Below are positions 14,301 through 26,520 of a stretch of DNA of 64,000 nucleotides, piece after piece. Made by a program: the position numbers and the translations under genes. Positions within the stretch are counted from its first letter, which is position 1, and every line of letters begins with the position of its first letter. The stretch comes from Eudromia elegans (lineage: Eukaryota > Chordata > Aves > Tinamiformes > Tinamidae): NCBI GenBank assembly GCA_003342815.1, contig PTEX01000234.1:49547-113546 (forward strand), in the 5' to 3' direction. The notes under the pieces were generated by a model that was not told the origin of the DNA, made no database searches, and saw nothing but the letters and a program-made list of their open reading frames with translations.

Positions 14301-17300
14301 GTCAAAATGTCATGAGCTGAAATGTGAGCAGTAATAACAAGGCTACATTTCTCTGAAATATTCTCCCTTAAGGTAATATCTTGTTCCCACTGAAAATATG
14401 GAAATTGCCTATTTCTACTGAAACCATTTTAGTGTTTTTTTGAGGTTCAAGTCTGAAAAAACCCTCTGTTCTTTTTTGACAATGATTTTATATTTTTTGC
14501 ATTTAGTTGTGCATTGTCTTGTCTGAATGTGTGAACAGGTTATGGGAGAGGCAGATCATGCAGATGATAATCTCCAGGCAAATCAGTTAACAGAGCACTG
14601 AACGACCCATGTGGGGTCAAACCAGGCTTCACTAAAGGCAGCAGAACTGCTGCTGTAAAATTCAGTGGGAATAAGACATACCTCCTGTATGGATTAATGC
14701 AAGCAGAGGGACAGTAACATTTTCTTGTTGGTGTAATCAGTGATTGGTTTGAGGAGAATTGCGTATAAAGCCCAAAGATATTAGAAGCACTCAAATTTCT
14801 GATAATTGACCCCAAACTTAGGACTATCATTCATATTTTGTGTTTATTGTTATTCAGGTTTTCCCTGCAGCACCATGCAAATATCACTGTAAATTTGTGA
14901 TTCTTCCCTGTCCTGTCACATTGGAATGAAGTGGTGAAAAGGCTCAGGTCTTCAGAAGTTGCTGTACACTGGAGTGCTTTACAGCTTAGGCAACTTGTTT
15001 TCAGCACCTCAAAAAATCCTGATTTTCTTGAGATCATTGAACATCTTCTCCCAGACCATCTTAAATATATATAAAACAGGTCATTTAGATGAGGAGAGAA
15101 TCAAGGATCAATCTGGGAAATTGAGTTCTCTTCACCACGCAAAGCTGAGTTTGTGCCTTTCGAGCAGCACTAGTGTGGATGGAGAGTTTCAGACCTTTTT
15201 GTATTCTCTGGAAAAGCCATGCCTGTCTTCTTGATACAGCCTTGGCACATTGGTTACCAATTTATTTGCTTTTGAATGTCTTCCTCTTCATTTTTTTCTA
15301 GCAAGTCACAATTATTTATAAAGATAGTTCCTAAATTAAAGCAAAACCTGTAAATGCAAACTGAGTAGATAATCCTCTAGGAGGCCTTTGCATATTTTTG
15401 GAGAGTGTTTAAGTTCCCAGAGTCATTTGTGACGTATGTGTCTCTATTCCTCACTTCCCCATGGATTGCTAGTTGCTTTTGACTTAATAGGGATTTTGTA
15501 AGGCAAACTAAGTTAATCATTAAGGTTCTTCTTGTTGTAGCAATGTAGGTCAAACAGAATACAGAGTGTGAGTTACAAATAATAAGAGTGATGGGCTAAA
15601 GCTCTGTGACTGAACAGGGAGAATGCTAGAAGGCAAGTAAGGAAGACACCTAGGTGAAGCATTTGAGAATTTACGATAGGTTGTGTCTTTGGTGCTCGAT
15701 ACCTCAAGCTCTAAGCATGGAAACGGAGCTCTAGGTGTTTGCATGTGTACTCTGCTTCAAGTCTAATTGCCCTGGCATAGCCCATGAATACATACTTAAC
15801 TTTGAAAGCACATGAAAAATTTTACTGAAGTCAGTTAAATTTTGCTGGATTGTGGCCTTATGTCTCTGGCAGTAAACTTAATTTGAAGGAGCACAACTTT
15901 GGCTTAAAGAGAAAAGAAAAATAGTCTTATCTCAACCTTGTTCCATTCCCCTGTGTGAGTGTGGGTATGTGGGGAAAAGTTCAGTGCTTGTTACTTTTCC
16001 TAACACTTGGCCTATTTTAGATCAGACAAAAGAGAAAAGAATCAGTGCTGAATGAGACTCTGTTTCCATTACTTAAGATGGCTCTCATCTTGCTGCAGAA
16101 ATACGTGTGAAAGCAAAAGAGACAGCTGCGCCAAAGAGCCCAGTAACCCAGAAATTTCCTGTTCCATTCTTTCCTATGGAGAATGTGGGGATTTGGGAGC
16201 TCTCGAGACAAACATGCATCTATATTCCCATATAAGACCACAGCACAGCTGCCAAGTTTGCAAGATGCCACAGAGTCCATAATAGATTTTGAGACAAGCT
16301 GTGCTAGGAAAGGATAATCCTGTCTTTTATATATAAAAATATATGGGGCAGGGAGGGGCGAATCAAAACAGTTAGGGTGTCCATTAAAGTCAAATGGATG
16401 CACAGTAAGCAACCATGAAAATGGCTTATTTCTAGACTGTAAGTTCTTGTCGTTGGGACTGGGATTTCGTGACAATTTTGGCTGTCTTACTTCATAATTC
16501 TTGCTCACATTTGCTCACATGCACCGGAAACGGCATGAGGAAAGAATGACTGGTGGCAGATGGGAGTCTTCTTTTTCTTCTTGTAATGTCTATATAATTA
16601 TATCTAAGTGGGAATAAACAGTTGTCAGTCACTCGGGACAAAGTTTTTTTTTTGCTGTGATATTAACTGGGACAAACAGAAGGCTGATAATGTTAGTGAT
16701 GTACACAGATTTTTCTGGCAATTGTGGAAATTTGGGATTGTTTAGCAAGAGCTTTGTTCTCCTCTTCCTGGACATTGCCAAGCGTGCCATTTCTTGCCCA
16801 CGTGGCACTCTAATGCCACCTGTGGATTGCCCTCTTCTGAGGCTGCTCCATCTCCCTGGGAGCACTGCTATACACAGAGCCTGGGCATAGATGGGCCACT
16901 TTACTTTTCTGCTTTCCCTTGGCTCCTGAGGTGTGAAAAGATAACGGCAAGCACAGAAAGCCTGTTTCAAAGTGGCGTTGGCTGCAACAGGAGCAATAGG
17001 AGCAGTAGGTCTTGGTTCCCTGGATCCTGACGAGGGGTGAACATTTATAGTCAAGGCTGAGCAGAACAACTCACTGCCTGAGTTGACTGGGCGAGGAAAA
17101 CCATACATATTATCTTGTGGTTGTCTTCATGGACTCTTTTATTTCTTGGCAATAGATCTGCAGCGTCCTGTTTTCTGAAAGTGTAGATATTTTTGTTAAA
17201 GGTTGTTCAGAGATGCTACAAAGAAAACTGCGCTCTCCCTTTCAGAAATGAAAAACAGTCTGTTTTCCCTGAATTCCTCTGAATTTCAGGGGAAGGCTTC

Positions 17301-18319
17301 ACAAGATCTGACCATAAATTCAGGACCTTGAAAATGTATGCTATATCACTTACTCTATGGTGAGCCCTGGGCTGTAGCTGTTTGTCTTGGTATTTGAGAT
17401 GGAGTGAATTAAAAAATCAGTCGCTTCCCTTTAACACAGCACCCCAGAATGTTTATTTGTAAGTAAACATCAGATTTCACTCATGTGCATACCCACACAC
17501 ATGTAATCAGGAAGATCAGATCTTTCAGCATGAAGCAAAGAGAAAAAGGGAATTTGTTTAACGTTGGCTTGGGAGCATTTAAATCAGTTAAAGTACAACA
17601 AAAAAAAAATCCCTTCAACCATGTCTCCAAGAACCAGTCACGAATCCGATAGAAACATCTGTGACTGGAAAATGTGCTAAGTTCTGGCCAAAACGTCTTT
17701 GCAGAGTGAAATACGGGGTAAGAGAAAGTACTTCCCTGGAAAACTGAGTAGCGTTAAAGCTATACCAAAGTGAAAAAGAGACTTTTCTCCTATTCAGAGA
17801 AACCTTCTGCCAAGGTAGTCCAAAGAAGAGATGAGAGAAGGAGAAACATTCTCGGGAGAAACGAAAATTAGGAAAAGAGATAAAATGAAAAATAGTGAGG
17901 GACAACTGAAAACAAGACCATAAAATGTACTTTTCTGCTTTCATTTTTTTTCTCATTTATAATTCATGACTAATTCAGCACGTGTCAGGACCCCAGTTAG
18001 CTCCTAGGCCTGAAGAGAGATGACAAAAGAAGAATGATGCCTTTTAGAAATTGCTGAACTGGGCAAGAAATCTGTACACAAAGCTATGAGGCCACCTCTG
18101 AAGATCTCATTCAGTCTACAAGTTGAATAATTATAAATACCATATTATTGGCTTTATGATTATTTCAGTAGTTAAACACAGATTTTCCTCAAAATGGTCA
18201 GTATATGTTTGTCAAATTCCTCCTGGGAGGGCCAAAAGGTGAACGGGTTATTCTAGCTATAGTGGCAGTACAGATCTGTAGAGATTTTTTTATTTCTTGT
18301 TTTGGGTTGTAAGACGAGA

Positions 18320-19070
18320 CCAAAAGGATAATTTAGGAATATATAGACTGCTTAGCCTTGCTTTGGTAAAATGGAAACATAATGGACCAAGTTCTCTTGG
18401 AAGCTGTTTCTGGACTTATGAAAAAGCTAACTGAGAACAATCTGCATGGATTTAGCACAGGTAATTTATGCTGGACCAACCCGATTGCTTTCAAGTACCA
18501 CTGTACTTGTGGATCAGGGGAGTGCATTTGTCTTGACTTTAGCAAGGCTGTTGACAGTCTTTCCCACAATATTCTTGTATCCAAATGCAGATGTTATAGT
18601 CTGGATGATTTAACTGGGGAAAAAAAAAAAAAACCCAGCTCTGTAGGGGTGATCAGACATAGAGGGTAGGCATTAATGGATCATACTCTGCCTGTATGTC
18701 AGTACTAGTGAGGTACTGTAGGTACCTGGGCTGGGACCTGCCCTATCTAACTTATTTACCAGTAACCTGTATTAGGTGATGGACTGCTTGCTCATCAAAG
18801 AGGAGGTTTTCAAGAAAATGGATCCAAACACTTCCCAGTGGTGTGTGGTAGGAGGAAGAGGCACTGTGGGCATAAAAGGAAATGAGAGGTTCAGCAAAAC
18901 CTTTTTCTCCTTGAGGAAAGACAAGTGGTGAAACAGAAAAGTTGTACAATTTTCATCTCTAGAAGTCTTCAAGACCAGACTGCATAAAGTCTGGAGCAAT
19001 CTGTTCTGATCACAGAGTCAGCACTGCTTTGAATACATGCTACATAATATACACGTCAGACACTTTTCCT
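18320..19070 (+). mobile_element. CR1 LINE fragment, reverse transcriptase part plus 3' end
   Basis: From about 18340 the sequence follows CR1 (lines such as CTCTTGGAAGCTGTTTC and CTGCATGGATTTAGCACAGG). A decayed frame at about 18382-18669 reads NLHGFSTGN, NPIAFKYH and CLDFSKAVDSLSHNILVSK, matching the CR1 reverse transcriptase region around the LDFSKAFDTVSHNIL motif. The middle, to about 18790, matches the next CR1 segment (GGGACCTG, then a ladder of short matches). From about 18930 the CR1 3' end is recognisable (GTCTTCAAGACCAGACTGCA, then GAGCAATCTGTTCTGATC). Much of the RT between these parts is deleted, and a 14-base A run (18620-18633) has expanded inside it. It is old and inactive. The outer borders are approximate. 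Confidence 0.8.
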
Positions 19071-21054
19071 CCAAACTTGGTACCTTACTTTTCATCCTGG
19101 TCCCACTTTGACAACTGCATTTCAAGATATATACAGGGGAGATTGAAGCAATCTTGAGACAAATGGCAATAAAGATTAGGAATTTACTGATTTCAAGATG
19201 AAATAAATATTGGGGCTGTTGAGACACAGTGAATGACAAAATGCAGAGCAGGTAAACTGAAAGTTCTCCTAGCTCTCTTTAGCAAAGATGTTAAGCTAAA
19301 GTAGAAAGTAAAACACTGAAGAGGCGAAACGCATGCTATCCAGTGTCTAGTTAATCTTTGTAATTCCCTGGGATCGAGATCTGAGCAGTATTCTAAAGTA
19401 GCATCATGGGTTTGTAGTGAGAACAATGAGTTAGGCATGGTAGTGATTAGAAAAGCCATTATTCTTCAGGACATCTGGTAACTACATCTCATGTAGTTAC
19501 ATATTATTTTATGATTTTACATCCACTAGAGCTCCTTTTTAATATTTCATAAAATGAATAATAATCCATAAGGTAGCTGAAACCGATTATCCTTTACTAA
19601 GGCTGATCTGATCTTTTGAGGCTCTTCCTGACTATTTTTAAATAGTCTGAGAAAAGGGGTTTGAGACTGACTGGTTTGGCAGAACTTGCCATTTATTAAA
19701 TTTATTGTGGAAGATGATGATTATGGAAAGAGTTGGAAGAATGTATCAGGCAACATAGAGTGCAGGATGTCATAAGAGTATAGCAAGCTATAATCTAGGG
19801 GGCTAGATTTGGTGTTTGATACTCCTAGACTCTGGGGTTTTTTTGGTTTTGTTTTGCAAAGTGGAGAACTTGGTAAAAATGAAGAGCTCCTCTCTGGTGC
19901 TTGCAGGAAGACGACACTGACAAAGATGCTAGTGTTGGGGAGGAACAGAAGAGGACACAGTCAGAATAATGAGAGAGAAAGAGATCTGAACTTAACTAAA
20001 GTGGCATTGAGCTGCAGGCATGCTTCTATTTTAGTTCATCTCCTGGAACTGCAGGGTTATTTACTGGAAATCTAGCCTGAAAATGCATTCTTTGTGTAAT
20101 GCTCTAAGTAGGAAGCCACCCCAAGGGATGTGAGTTACCAAATCCTGTGACGCGCTGGTGTAGCACACAAACCCAAACAAACCAGGACTCTTGAAGTCCT
20201 ATAGCTAAATATTTACTTCAAAGTCAATTTAAAAACAGAATTTCCATCCAGCAGGAACACAGAGTAATCCTGCAGGTCTAACTTGGCTGTGGTGTTCGTT
20301 GGCTCTGCTGTCCAAACCCAGCAGATTCCAATGCTCTACAGCCTGGGGTCTGTGGTGGGATCAGACAGTCCTGCTGCTTCAGGCAACAAAAGGGGATCCT
20401 GGGCACCTTTTATGAAAGCTAATAGTAACTATAACCTGAATCTATTAGAAAAAGATATGGATCAGAAAGGATTCATGAAAAAATAGAATTCTGGCTACTG
20501 ATTGACTCAGGTGTTTGAAACTGAGAATACCATTTAATTCTCCAGCCAGCCTCCAATTTAGGATTCCATGGAATTTATCCAGTAGCAACGTGGCAAATGT
20601 ACCTTTCGTGAATTTAGAAGAGAGAATTCTTATCCCAAATTAACTTGTTGTTTACAAAGAGGTTTTCTTTAGTTTGCATATACTTTTATTGACTCATGAA
20701 TAACGCCCAGGAAGCAAGTGTGATTACGCTGGGAGCGTGTGCTCCTCCTTCCCTCCTGCATGAGCAATGGTCTCATCAATTGACTTCCATCAGTGGGCAA
20801 CTGTGGAGCTTTCACCTTCACCTGTAAAACTTGTGGCTCTTTGGTGTTTCTTTACTTCTCACAGAAACTGTGTGTTGGGTAAAATGCTATCAGGGCCTAA
20901 TGACCCAACTAAAAGTGATCAGGTGCCAAAGTAAGGAAAGGTTTAAGGATGATAGCTGATTAAATAGCAGCTGGAAACCATTACTTGCTTAATCTGGCCA
21001 TTCAGATTAATCACTTGCAAAGGTCTTAAGACTGCTTCACAGGGCAAGTCAATG

Positions 21055-21200
21055 TCATGAGTCCTGTTTTAGATGGAAGAATCTGAAGCGTGGCTAGATA
21101 AAGATGCTCTGCCTTATGCCAACCAGCTGACCAGCACAGGGCTGAGGTAAGAACCCAGGTCTCCTGGCTGCAGGTTCAACCCCTGATTTCAGGCATTATA
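21055..21200 (-). mobile_element. MIR-type SINE fragment, inverted
   Basis: On the plus strand the order is CCTGTTTTAGATGGAAGAAT, CTGAAGCGTGGCTAGATAAA, an AACCAGCTGACC segment, CAGGGCTGAGGTAAGAACCC and AGGTCTCCTGGCTGCAGG. This is the reverse complement of MIR in the right order (CATTTTACAGATGAGGAAAC, TGAGGCACAGAG, CACACAGCTAG, GGCAGAGCTGGGATTC, GAACCCAGGTCTCCTGACTC). The copy spans most of the element, including the tRNA-related half. Confidence 0.7.
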
Positions 21201-22359
21201 TGTTTCCTTTTAAAAAACAGGTAAATGCCTGGAGCTGTAGTTGTCTGGTCTGAATTGTTTCTTATGTATTTGTTGTCATTAACAATGCAACCCCAAGGCA
21301 GGACAACTTGGTGCAAAAATAATGTTTCTCAAAGTTACTCAGAGATTTGGGACCTGGTTTATTTGATATGAAGCAGTCACTTTTGTCTTCCTGTTAGGAT
21401 TGCTGCCACGTGGCCCCTGACATTGCTGAATCATCCCCTGATGCTCACACACATTGGTAACATTTATTAAATGAAACACTTATGTCAACAGTCAATGCTT
21501 GGCAGTGGAGAAGACATGACAGGAAATATCTTTAGTATCAAAAGGGTTGTTGCACAGCAGGATACATGAACTGCCTAAAAGTAGAAGTTTATGGCTGTTT
21601 AACTGTGGCTTTGCTGATATGCATCTAGAGAAATGACTTAGATTGTAGATAAGGGACCGAGGGCTGTGGTAACACCCTAATCTACTCTACTTCTCTAAAT
21701 CACAGTGGGTTGTTGTAATCTCTTTGGACCTACAAGATTCAGATATAAAATTGACAGAGACTGCAAAAAGGCCCTTTTGCTTACTAATAAGTAGAGGTCA
21801 GTGAAAAGAGGTGTTGTCTATAAACACTTAGAGGTGAAGGGTTTCACCCTGCAAGCTGCAAGCAAGGCAAGCGTTGTGGGAAACAGCAGGACATGAGCAT
21901 TCAATTCCTTATGGTTCCTTTGGACATCTCAGCTCAGCACAGGAATTTTATTCCGTGTTGCATCCCTCTGAGGTCCAGCACCTGTTGGAGGCTCTTTGGG
22001 GGAAAGAGGAGTGTTTGGCTCTGTAAAAACTAGGAGTTGGCGCATTTGGCTCAGAACCCATTTTTCAGTTTTGTTTTTCTTGAGGGATGGGGGAAGAAAG
22101 GGCAAGAAACCAGCTCATTACCAAGCTTCAAAATGACTGTAGGAAAATTTTCCTTCAGAAACTTTGCCCCGTGTAATTAGCCAAAACATTTTCCTGCTCA
22201 GAAGTCCGTGTTTCCAAAAGGCAAAGACTAGCAGGCGTGAGACAGAAGGCTTTTTTAGCTACAAAGGGCTTGAGTTTCCACTAGTGAGATGAACCTGCAC
22301 ACTTACGTGCCTAAAGTCTTTGGGCAAAACTTTCCGATTTGGTATCTCGTCCTTTTTGT

Positions 22360-22560
22360 GCTGTTGGGGGGCGGGGGTAACGCTAAAATTCAGTTTCCCT
22401 CCGGCAGTCCCTGTGCTCCTAAGTGACTAGATCGCAAGCTTTCTCATAGACGCTCGCGTTCTCTTCTGCCATCCGCCGTCCTCCTGGTTCCGCTGGGATA
22501 AAGAATTCCTATTTTGCTCAGAGGGAAGAACGTCAATGATTATGTGCAAGACGAATTCAG
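22360..22560. other. CpG-enriched patch with G runs
   Basis: It begins with a G-rich run (TTGGGGGGCGGGGGTAACGC) and holds about a dozen CpGs, including GACGCTCGCGTTC and CCGCCGTCC. It lies in otherwise CpG-poor sequence with no recognisable exon. A small regulatory element is possible. Confidence 0.3.
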
Positions 22561-25090
22561 AACCTGCTTACTGGAGGTGCACACCTTAAAGATAAACATC
22601 CTGTAATTGTAAATCCCAGGGCTGCCTATTTTCTTGAGTCTGCACTTGGAAGTAGTCGAAGAAAGTGCAGGGTGCTCTGCTCCAGCCTCACGAGACAGGG
22701 CTTCACATTCCAAATATTTAATAGCATCCTGAGTTTAGAAGCATATTAGAGTGCACATGAGGAAAAACCTCACCCAAAAGATTCAAAGGCATCATATACA
22801 AATAGCTAGGAGTGAGCTTAGAATTAATAAAAAAATAAAAAATAAAAAAAGAATCCAGAAATACTGAATGCTCCAAATCTCATGAGCATTCAGATCCACA
22901 GCTGGGATCCTGTCCATTTTGTAACTGCAAATCCAGACCTGGGCTGGACTCAGAAGCTGAACCCACTTCTCAGAGAGATTCAAAGAGTCTGATCCGGAGA
23001 TTGGGATCCAAATTATTTCCAAGATTAACTTTTCCTTTTACCCTGCAAAGGCTCAGGAGGATGTATTGCTGTTAGCTCATGGAATGTGCATGGATATCAA
23101 AGGAAATCTTCTATAGTAAGCAAATGTATGTATGACCCTACACAAACTCATAGTAGAAAAAAAACCTCCTTATGTTTTGAAATTATTATCTAAACTTTAG
23201 AGTAAATTCTGCTGTTCACTGCAGATAAATTGCAATGAAAATGAATAAATGTTGGCTTATGTTATTCATGTCTTTATTTGCCATATTTCATGGGTTTCAA
23301 ACTGTATTTTCTGAAGCTAAAAATCTAGCAGAGAAGGCAGGACAAAACCCAGGAAATGACAGTAAAGTTATTCACTGTAGCTTTCTCTAAACATACCTAG
23401 GCTACTTTGTTCTGTTTTCTTACTCAGTCAAGCTGAGGTGATAGTGGTGAAGTGCAGTGAGACCGCAGGATTATTATTCTTAGCTGCTAGATATGGTGCA
23501 TATGTGTTAGGTAGAATATATATTCTTCCAGGCGTGTCTCAAATGGCCAGCTCAGGGAAGTGTTTACATGGAAACCACAGTTCCCTGAGGAAAACAAAAT
23601 CGGGGGGGAAATTTCTATCCACTTGCTAGAATTTGCTGTAATCTTTGGCACCGGATTATGCTCCAAAAAGCTGATTTTTTTCTAATGATGCATTAGAAGC
23701 TGGGGAAAGTGATGCATTGATACAACATAGTCCTATGGCTAACCAGTTTTTCAGTTTGACTGCAGGAGGAGAGTGGCCTTCTCTTGGATCATGTCCAATA
23801 CCTCTCCATTCAGTTGGAATATATCTAACTGAGGCAGATAAGTAACGGAGGCATTAAAAATATCCTCTGAAAATGCCTGTTAGCCAAAGCAGCCATACAT
23901 CACACTGACACACATCAGGACTACACAGTTGTTAGGGATCACTTCGTTAGGTATCTTTGCACACAGGAGACCTGAAAAAATATTCATCCCATTTAGTTCT
24001 TTTTTTTTTTTTTAAATTCTGTAGGAAGAAAGGAGAAGATTTTTTCTTTTCCTCCCCCCCACTTGTTTTTTTTCCCCTTCTCTCTCCAGCTGATATTTGG
24101 TGGGATCAAAGAGTCCTTTCTGGAGCTGGAAGGAAAGCAAGCAGCAGGAACAAAGGTTCTTGGGAAGTGGGGTGTCAGGGACATAAGAAGACCTGAGGCA
24201 CTTAATGCCTCCCATCTGTAGTGAAGTGCCCAGCAAACAAGAAATAAGGGACAGTGGCAACATGCATGGTGGCAGGATACTGGCATGCTAGCAGCAACAG
24301 GAATTTCATATACTTAATGAGCACTAATTGGCTTTATTACAGTTATGGGAGGATTGCACACATCAACAGCTGACATTTTGGAAAAGTGCATACAATATAC
24401 ACTAAAATGTTGAGTTACTTCAAATTTCATAAAAACATTATATGTGTCTCTTTACCCCTGCAGCAGATTGTTTGCTTGCCATCTCCTTCTCTTACTCCTC
24501 CATCAGCAAAAAGAATCTCTGTTTGACCTAACTGAGAAATGAATTTATGTATTTTCACTTCTTGAGTAATGGAAAAAGGCTAAATTTCCACTACTAAAAC
24601 TAAACTAAACTGAGATTTCTCTCCTCAGGGCCCAAAGAATGCTCTGTGAATAGTACATCTTACCACTACTTAGCCTTCTAATCTTCTGAAGCTCTGAAAT
24701 CTGAGACTTTGTAAGCCACAGTGTGATTTAGAGTCTGGGCCTTGAGTCCTATTAGAACATAATAACTGGGCCTTAACTCCATTAGAACAGCCCACTTTCC
24801 CAAAGCTTTTTTTTTGTTGTTGTTGTTTTGTTTTTCTCCCCCTTCTCCCATTTTTAAACACATTTCCACCTCTAAAACCAGATAAGAGCCCTCGTTTTCT
24901 TCCTGTCGTGTTCTGCTCTTTGACGAACAGATTAGTCTTATTCTTAGAGTGTGGGAATATGCAGACATGGATCTGTAATTCTAGACAGATGGATAAGAAA
25001 AAGCACAAGTTATAAAGTCCAAGCCTGACTTGAAAGCTTAATCTCAACCAAAACAGTGGTTTAGCCTGTTATATTTAGACTCCCTGAGTT

Positions 25091-25108
25091 ATAAATAAAT
25101 AAATAAAT
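25091..25108. repeat. (AAAT)n microsatellite
   Basis: ATAAATAAATAAATAAAT: four AAAT units, short and interrupted by C on the right. Confidence 0.9.
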
Positions 25109-25974
25109 CAAGATCAGAGCTGTTATTGCTGCTTAGTGAAGCCTGTTATAAAAAAAAAAGTAAGGGAGGGGGGAATGATGTTTGCAGATGTTTAAAAAGA
25201 TGCAAGACCGTATCTTTCTTTAAAGCTATGGCACAAGAGATAAATTAGTTTCTCCAAAATATTTGTAGGAGAGCTATTTTTAAGGGAGAGGGTTAAACTT
25301 GCTCTCAGCATGCAGCGCTTGGTGCCGATTCTTTGGCTGCTAGAATCATTATAATGAAAAAGAGAACCAAAAAACAGTTTTCATCATATGAGAGAAACAT
25401 TGCAGAGTGCTGTTTCCTGGAGCTGGCTTTGACCCAGCAGCTCTTGTGTGGGTGAGACTTCAAGAATTCCTTTAAACATGGCTTGGATTGTGAGGCATCT
25501 GCAGAGCATTACTGTTCCGATCCCTGGACCACCAGTTCTGTGTATGGGGAGCTTCAATGAGTGTATATATTTTTGCAGTGTTGCTTCTTCCTCTGGTTTA
25601 ACGTTGTATGCCATCATCTCTTCAGCAAGGGAGTGGTTTCCTCATTTGTGATGTGGTGTCGTTTGCCAATTTTCAAAATTCCTGCTTGAAAAAAGTGCGT
25701 CAATGTCCACGGTGTGGCTCTGTTAGAAACATGGCTGAACCAACCAAAAACTGTTCACGTTACCTAATCACAGAAAAGCTCCTATTCTGCGCGGGGACTG
25801 AGCGTTGCAATTTGCTTGCTTTTTGCAATTTGAGCTTGCTTTTTTTGCACAGCTCTTTGGTGTTTTAATGCTAAGATGCATGCTAGGAGATGTTTTAAGC
25901 CATACTCTCTGACATAAGTACTGCTGGAACCAATTGCATGTAAATGTGTATTAGCAATTTATTTAAATGCAGAG

Positions 25975-26520
25975 ACCTGGAGACCTGGCAGGGCCCCGCA
26001 CGAGTGAGATACGGAGCAGCCTCTAACAGCGTGTCCATCTGCATGTTTGAGCGCCTGCTTCCCTTCCTAGTGCGCACGCACAAGTTATGGAAAGAATTCT
26101 CTCACTGGCAGCAGCTTGGAAGGAGGGCGGCAGGAAAATACAGGCTCCATTAGCTGTGTGGCCTCTGCAAGGCCTCTTCAGCGCAGAGATAAAGGTCAGC
26201 GCCACGCAATTTCGCAACCGGGTTCACGGCGGGGACTGCTGCTGTTTACTTGAGGGAAGATGGAGGCGTGCGAGGCAGAAGGGAGGGACTTTACCATGTG
26301 CTGCCAACTGCTTGACACCCTGCAGCACGGCTGCTCCTAGGGATTCGTGCAGCTGCGGGACGGCGTCTGGTTTCAGGGGACGTGAGCTGCAGGAGCAGGT
26401 GGGACTCCTGGGCGCAGCCTCACACTTGGGAACAAAACAGGAGGGAGGTCTGTCCTCTTTCCAGAGCGGGGAGGGGTCTGACAAGGAACTGCTTTGTGGG
26501 CTTAATCGTCCTCTCTGATG
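25975..26520. promoter_or_regulatory. CpG-enriched patch, borderline CpG island
   Basis: By hand I count about 26 CpG dinucleotides in roughly 540 bases, in GC-rich sequence (for example CGCAACCGGGTTCACGGCGG at 26213-26232 and GCTGCGGGACGGCGTC near 26353). The flanks on both sides have almost none. This is near the usual observed-to-expected limit for an island. A 143-codon frame (26087-26518) spans it but has no recognisable protein similarity. It could be an internal promoter, an enhancer or an unmethylated element inside the intron. No start site can be fixed from sequence alone. Confidence 0.35.

Larger units (their letters stand above)
1..18319. other. Unique non-coding stretch
   Basis: Apart from the CpG patches at 2.5 and 11.2 kb, the MIR at 5.6 kb and the TTTA tract at 8.2 kb, I see nothing specific. 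Open frames of 146-163 codons (7554-7994 plus, 9283-9741 minus, 16017-16508 minus, 16629-17108 minus) have no recognised domains and no codon preference. A long pyrimidine tract ending in TTAG at 1940-2001 resembles an acceptor, without a convincing exon after it. Confidence 0.5.

Noticed and set aside
16017-17108. Two minus-strand open frames of 163 and 159 codons, close together
   Set aside because: No recognised domain, no splice or promoter context, ordinary base composition. Frames this long are expected by chance over 64 kb in six frames.
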